Positions 61,272 to 64,000 of a stretch of 64,000 bases of DNA are shown piece by piece. Under the pieces are notes generated by a model. That model searched no databases and was not told where the DNA came from. It worked only from the letters and a program-made list of their open reading frames with translations. The DNA is from JAUYQR01 sp963822435 (GTDB lineage: Bacteria > Pseudomonadota > Alphaproteobacteria > Rhodobacterales > Rhodobacteraceae). The stretch covers positions 930,001 to 994,000 of the forward strand of contig CAWGHN010000004.1 of assembly GCA_963822435.1 (NCBI GenBank). Reading direction: 5' to 3'. Numbering within the stretch: position 1 is the first letter of the stretch; each line of letters begins with the position of its first letter. A program made the position numbers and the translations under genes.

Positions 61272-61443
61272 GCCCCGCTCGCCCTGCCACCTGGACATGC
61301 GGCAGTATAGTCCGCACCATTCAGCCGCAACGCGCGGAAAGGGCTTGCTGAGCCGCCAAATACCCCCGCCTCGCCGCGCTGAAGGCGCGTGTCGATGGCA
61401 AACCCCCGTTCCGGCTGAACCGGACAATCCTTTCGGCCAAGTC

Positions 61444-61986
61444 CTAATCAGCCAGTGCCTTGCCCAACCGGTAAAGCCGCGCGCGTTTCATCAGCGCTTT
61501 CAGAGCAATCGGCTGGCCGGAAATCGCTTCGGCCTTGCCGCGCACACCCTCCACCACCCGTGCCACCTCGGCCGGATGATGCGAGTGCAATTCCCACAGA
61601 AAGCCGTCCGGGTCGCGCCGCGCGATACCTTCCGCAGCCAGCACATGGCCAGGAAAATCCTGCGCGTTGAAAGTGACAATGGCGTCGGCATGGCCCGCAA
61701 TCGCCACCGCCAGCACATGCACGTCATTCGGGTCCGGCAGCAGCAGCCGCGCCTCGATGTCTGGCCGCTCTCGCACGACCGCGCGCGGAAAGGCCGCGCG
61801 CACCAAAGCCGCCTCGCCTTCGGCGACCGCTTGCGCGCCCGCACCCAGCTTGGCCGTCGCACGCGTCCATTCCCGCAGGATGCGGTCAGATATCAGCGGC
61901 TCATAAAAACCCGCAGCCGCCACCCCCAGCAGGATCTCGCGCATGACCGTCGGGTAAAGGACGCAGGCGTCCAGAACCGCCTTCAT
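61444..61986 (-). CDS. PIN-domain protein
   Basis: 180 aa. Starts KAVLDACVLYP with the first PIN acidic residue; LPDPNDVHVLAVAIAGHADAIVTFNAQDF supplies the others. PIN domains are Mg-dependent RNases, often toxins. No antitoxin is adjacent; the start overlaps the RlmI-like gene stop by 4 bp instead, so a toxin role is uncertain. Confidence 0.85.
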   Translation of the reverse strand: MKAVLDACVLYPTVMREILLGVAAAGFYEPLISDRILREWTRATAKLGAGAQAVAEGEAALVRAAFPRAVVRERPDIEARLLLPDPNDVHVLAVAIAGHADAIVTFNAQDFPGHVLAAEGIARRDPDGFLWELHSHHPAEVARVVEGVRGKAEAISGQPIALKALMKRARLYRLGKALAD

Positions 61987-63197
61987 CCGTCCAGCCGGAA
62001 GACCAGCGCCTTGAGGTAGGCGCTTTCGGCCAGTTGCGGCAGCATCGGATGGTCCGGCCCTGCAAATCCGGTGTGGATCAGCTGCGCCCGCCGCCCGCCT
62101 CGCCCGATGCCTCGGGCGCTGGCGTTACGGAACGCCTGCAAATCCGCCGCATGGCTGCACGAACACAAGACCAGATAGCCCCCCGGCGCCACCACATGCG
62201 CCGCCAGCCGCGCCAGCCGTTCATAGGCCCGCAGGCCCGCCTCCAGCGCAGGCTTCGCGGGCGCAAAGGCCGGCGGGTCGCAGATCACAAGGTCATAGCT
62301 GTCGCCCGCTTCGGCCAGCGCCTCCAGCACCTCGAAGGCATCGCCCTGCCGCGTTGTGAAGCGATCCGCGAAACCAGAAGCCTCGGCCCCCTTCCCGGCC
62401 AGTGCCAGCGCCGGCGCCGAAGCGTCAACCGCCAGAGCACTTTCCGCCCCATTCGCCAGCGCTGCCAGGGCAAAGCCGCCGACATGGGTGAACACGTCCA
62501 GCACCCGCGCGCCCTTCGCCAACCGCGCCGCAAAAGCATGGTTTGGTCGCTGGTCAAAGAAAAGCCCGGTCTTCTGCCCGCCCATGACATCGGCCATGTA
62601 ACTGGCCCCGTTCATCGGCACCTCCAGTGGCCCCTCGACCGCACCCGCCAGCACCGCCATCTCTTCGCTCAAACCCTCCAGGCCCCGCGACCGGCCCGTG
62701 CCGTTCTTGACCACGGTGGTCACCCCGGTCACCGCGATCAGCGCAGCCGTCAACGGCGCAAGATGCGCCTCGGCCCAAGCGGCATTCGGCTGGATCACCG
62801 CCACATCTCCGAACCGGTCGATGATCAGGCCGGGCAGATTATCCGCCTCGGCATGGACCAACCGGTAGAATGGCTGGTCGTAAAGCCGCGCCCGCATTGC
62901 CAGCGCGCGGGACAAACGCGCCTCGAACCAGGCCTGATTGATCACCGCCTCTTCGTTGCGGTCCAGCATCCGGGCAATGATCTTCGACTTCACATTGACC
63001 GTGACGAGCCCCAATGCCCGACGCTCGCCATCTTCCAGAACCGCCAGCGCACCGGGCACCAAAGACGAGGTCCGCCGGTCGGTCACCAACTCATCGGCAT
63101 AGACCCAAGGAAAACCGTGGCGGATCGCCCGCGCCTCGGCCTTTGGTTTCAGGCGCACGGTGGGCAGCAGGCGGGCGGGGGGTGTATCTTGTTCCAT
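61983..63197 (-). CDS. RlmI-like class I SAM-dependent rRNA methyltransferase
   Basis: 404 aa. N-terminal PUA domain (RHGFPWVYADELV), then the RlmI/RlmK core: LPGLIIDRFGDVAVIQ, QKTGLFFDQRPN, RVLDVFTHVGGFALAA for SAM, CDPPAFAP and CSCSHA. Likely makes 5-methylcytosine in 23S rRNA. Downstream PIN gene is coupled. Confidence 0.9.
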   Translation of the reverse strand: MEQDTPPARLLPTVRLKPKAEARAIRHGFPWVYADELVTDRRTSSLVPGALAVLEDGERRALGLVTVNVKSKIIARMLDRNEEAVINQAWFEARLSRALAMRARLYDQPFYRLVHAEADNLPGLIIDRFGDVAVIQPNAAWAEAHLAPLTAALIAVTGVTTVVKNGTGRSRGLEGLSEEMAVLAGAVEGPLEVPMNGASYMADVMGGQKTGLFFDQRPNHAFAARLAKGARVLDVFTHVGGFALAALANGAESALAVDASAPALALAGKGAEASGFADRFTTRQGDAFEVLEALAEAGDSYDLVICDPPAFAPAKPALEAGLRAYERLARLAAHVVAPGGYLVLCSCSHAADLQAFRNASARGIGRGGRRAQLIHTGFAGPDHPMLPQLAESAYLKALVFRLDG

Positions 63198-63306
63198 CCC
63201 CCTCCCTTACCCGGTTCGGCCCGCGCCGGAAAGCCCCGCCCCAACCGCTTTCCCTTGCACAGACACCATCCCCGGCCCACATTCGGGCAAAGCCACATCA
63301 ATATCT

Positions 63307-63320
63307 TGTTAGCGCTAACA
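63307..63320. promoter_or_regulatory. LacI-type operator before edd
   Basis: TGTTAGCGCTAACA is a perfect 14-bp palindrome with the central GCGC typical of LacI/GalR operators, ending 44 bp before the edd ATG. The regulator gene is not in the window. Confidence 0.7.
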
Positions 63321-63364
63321 TCATCTGCTAAACCGTCCCTGTCCGCAGCCGGAGGCCGTTTTCC

Positions 63365-64000
63365 ATGTCGCTTCACCCGACTATCGCCCGTGTCACCGAC
63401 CGTATCCGTGCACGCTCGGATGCCAGTCGCGGCCCATACCTTGACCGGATGGCCAAGGCGGTCGCAAACGGTCCGGTCCGCGCGCATCTGTCCTGTGGCA
63501 ATCAGGCCCATGCCTATGCGGCGATGGGCGACGCAAAGCCCGATCTCGCCGGAACCACCAAACCCAACATCGGCATCGTCACCGCCTACAACGACATGCT
63601 CTCGGCACATCAGCCGTTCGAACGCTACCCCGACATCATCCGCGCCGCTGCAAGCCTGGCCGGTGCAACGGTGCAGGTCGCCGGCGGTGTGCCCGCCATG
63701 TGCGACGGCGTAACCCAAGGCCAGCCGGGGATGGAGCTTTCGCTCTTCTCGCGCGACGTGATCGCCCTCGCCGCCGGGGTCGCCCTCAGCCACAACTGCT
63801 TTGACGCCAGCCTCTATCTCGGCGTCTGCGACAAGATCGTGCCCGGCCTCGTCATGGCCGCCGCCACCTTCGGCCATATACCGGCGGTGTTCGTACCTGC
63901 CGGTCCGATGACCTCCGGCATCGCGAACGATGAAAAATCCCGCGTCCGCAACGCCTACGCCGAGGGCAAGGCCAGCCGTGAAGAGCTGATGGCCGCCGAA
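63365..64000 (+). CDS. edd: Phosphogluconate dehydratase, 5' part
   Basis: The first 212 codons from the ATG at 63365 (CGGAGG upstream), running off the right edge. MSLHPTIARVTDRI and LSCGNQAHAYAA, GIVTAYNDMLSAHQPFERYP, and the Cys-containing GGVPAMCDGVTQGQPGMELSLFSRD and SHNCFDA match the ILVD/EDD [4Fe-4S] dehydratase family. It converts 6-phosphogluconate to KDPG in the Entner-Doudoroff pathway. A LacI-type palindrome lies in its promoter. Confidence 0.93.
   Translation, partial: MSLHPTIARVTDRIRARSDASRGPYLDRMAKAVANGPVRAHLSCGNQAHAYAAMGDAKPDLAGTTKPNIGIVTAYNDMLSAHQPFERYPDIIRAAASLAGATVQVAGGVPAMCDGVTQGQPGMELSLFSRDVIALAAGVALSHNCFDASLYLGVCDKIVPGLVMAAATFGHIPAVFVPAGPMTSGIANDEKSRVRNAYAEGKASREELMAAE

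Noticed and set aside
61444..61986. PIN protein as toxin of a toxin-antitoxin pair
   Set aside because: No small antitoxin-like gene is adjacent; the gene is instead translationally coupled to a methyltransferase gene.

Overview
This 64 kb window is chromosomal DNA of a GC-rich alphaproteobacterium of the Rhodobacterales (Paracoccaceae/Rhodobacteraceae type). The order-level call rests on the gene families (DUF4167 protein, zinc-finger-poor DksA, class II DAHP synthase beside a GlxA-type regulator, DUF2927/MoxR/vWA block, RTX-Hint protein) and on pervasive GC-rich codon use. Genus is not resolved. A Cu nitrite reductase and pseudoazurin indicate at least partial denitrification (nitrite to NO); no NO or N2O reductase lies in the window.

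Left part (1-13.5 kb): a cut-off intradiol dioxygenase with a divergent LysR regulator; a nitrite-respiration cluster (DUF1858 redox protein, Crp/Fnr regulator of NnrR/Dnr type, pseudoazurin, nirV, nirK); a hybrid HWE histidine kinase; and a five-gene operon of an ABC importer plus an M20 carbamoylase/allantoate-amidohydrolase-like enzyme. Three near-identical TTG-N8-CAA boxes sit about 70-76 bp before the DUF1858, pseudoazurin and nirK start codons, in the same orientation. They define a small NO/nitrite regulon readable from the sequence alone.

13.7-27.2 kb: DUF4167 protein, prfA-prmC, DUF1499 protein, agmatinase, a Rid-family protein, a class III aminotransferase and an M20D amidohydrolase. 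The last two share an identical TTTGATCAAA palindrome at the same distance from their starts. Then come mazG, an orphan Fe(III)-type binding protein, a decayed IS3 copy with an IS110 piece embedded in it, a sterol-desaturase-like hydroxylase and a nucleoside hydrolase.

27.2-37 kb: an AT-rich single-gene islet encoding a KAP-type P-loop NTPase lies directly downstream of phoR. It is followed by gamma-carbonic anhydrase, gmk, yicC, a PAS-like protein, class II DAHP synthase, a GlxA/AraC regulator and a PQQ-type sugar dehydrogenase.

37-50 kb: a complete branched-chain-type (Liv) ABC importer with a small Cys-containing secreted protein embedded in it, followed by a FAD/GcvT dimethylglycine/sarcosine-dehydrogenase-like enzyme and a MobA-like transferase; a large RTX-repeat/Hint protein, a truncated second Hint gene and tRNA-Leu(CAA). 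50-64 kb: mostly housekeeping genes (ypfJ-like, dsbB, dgt, erpA-like, xth, dksA), a MoxR-DUF2927-vWA-DedA-M48 block, a PIN protein with an RlmI-like methyltransferase, and the 5' part of edd behind a LacI-type operator. No CRISPR array, rRNA or intact prophage was seen.
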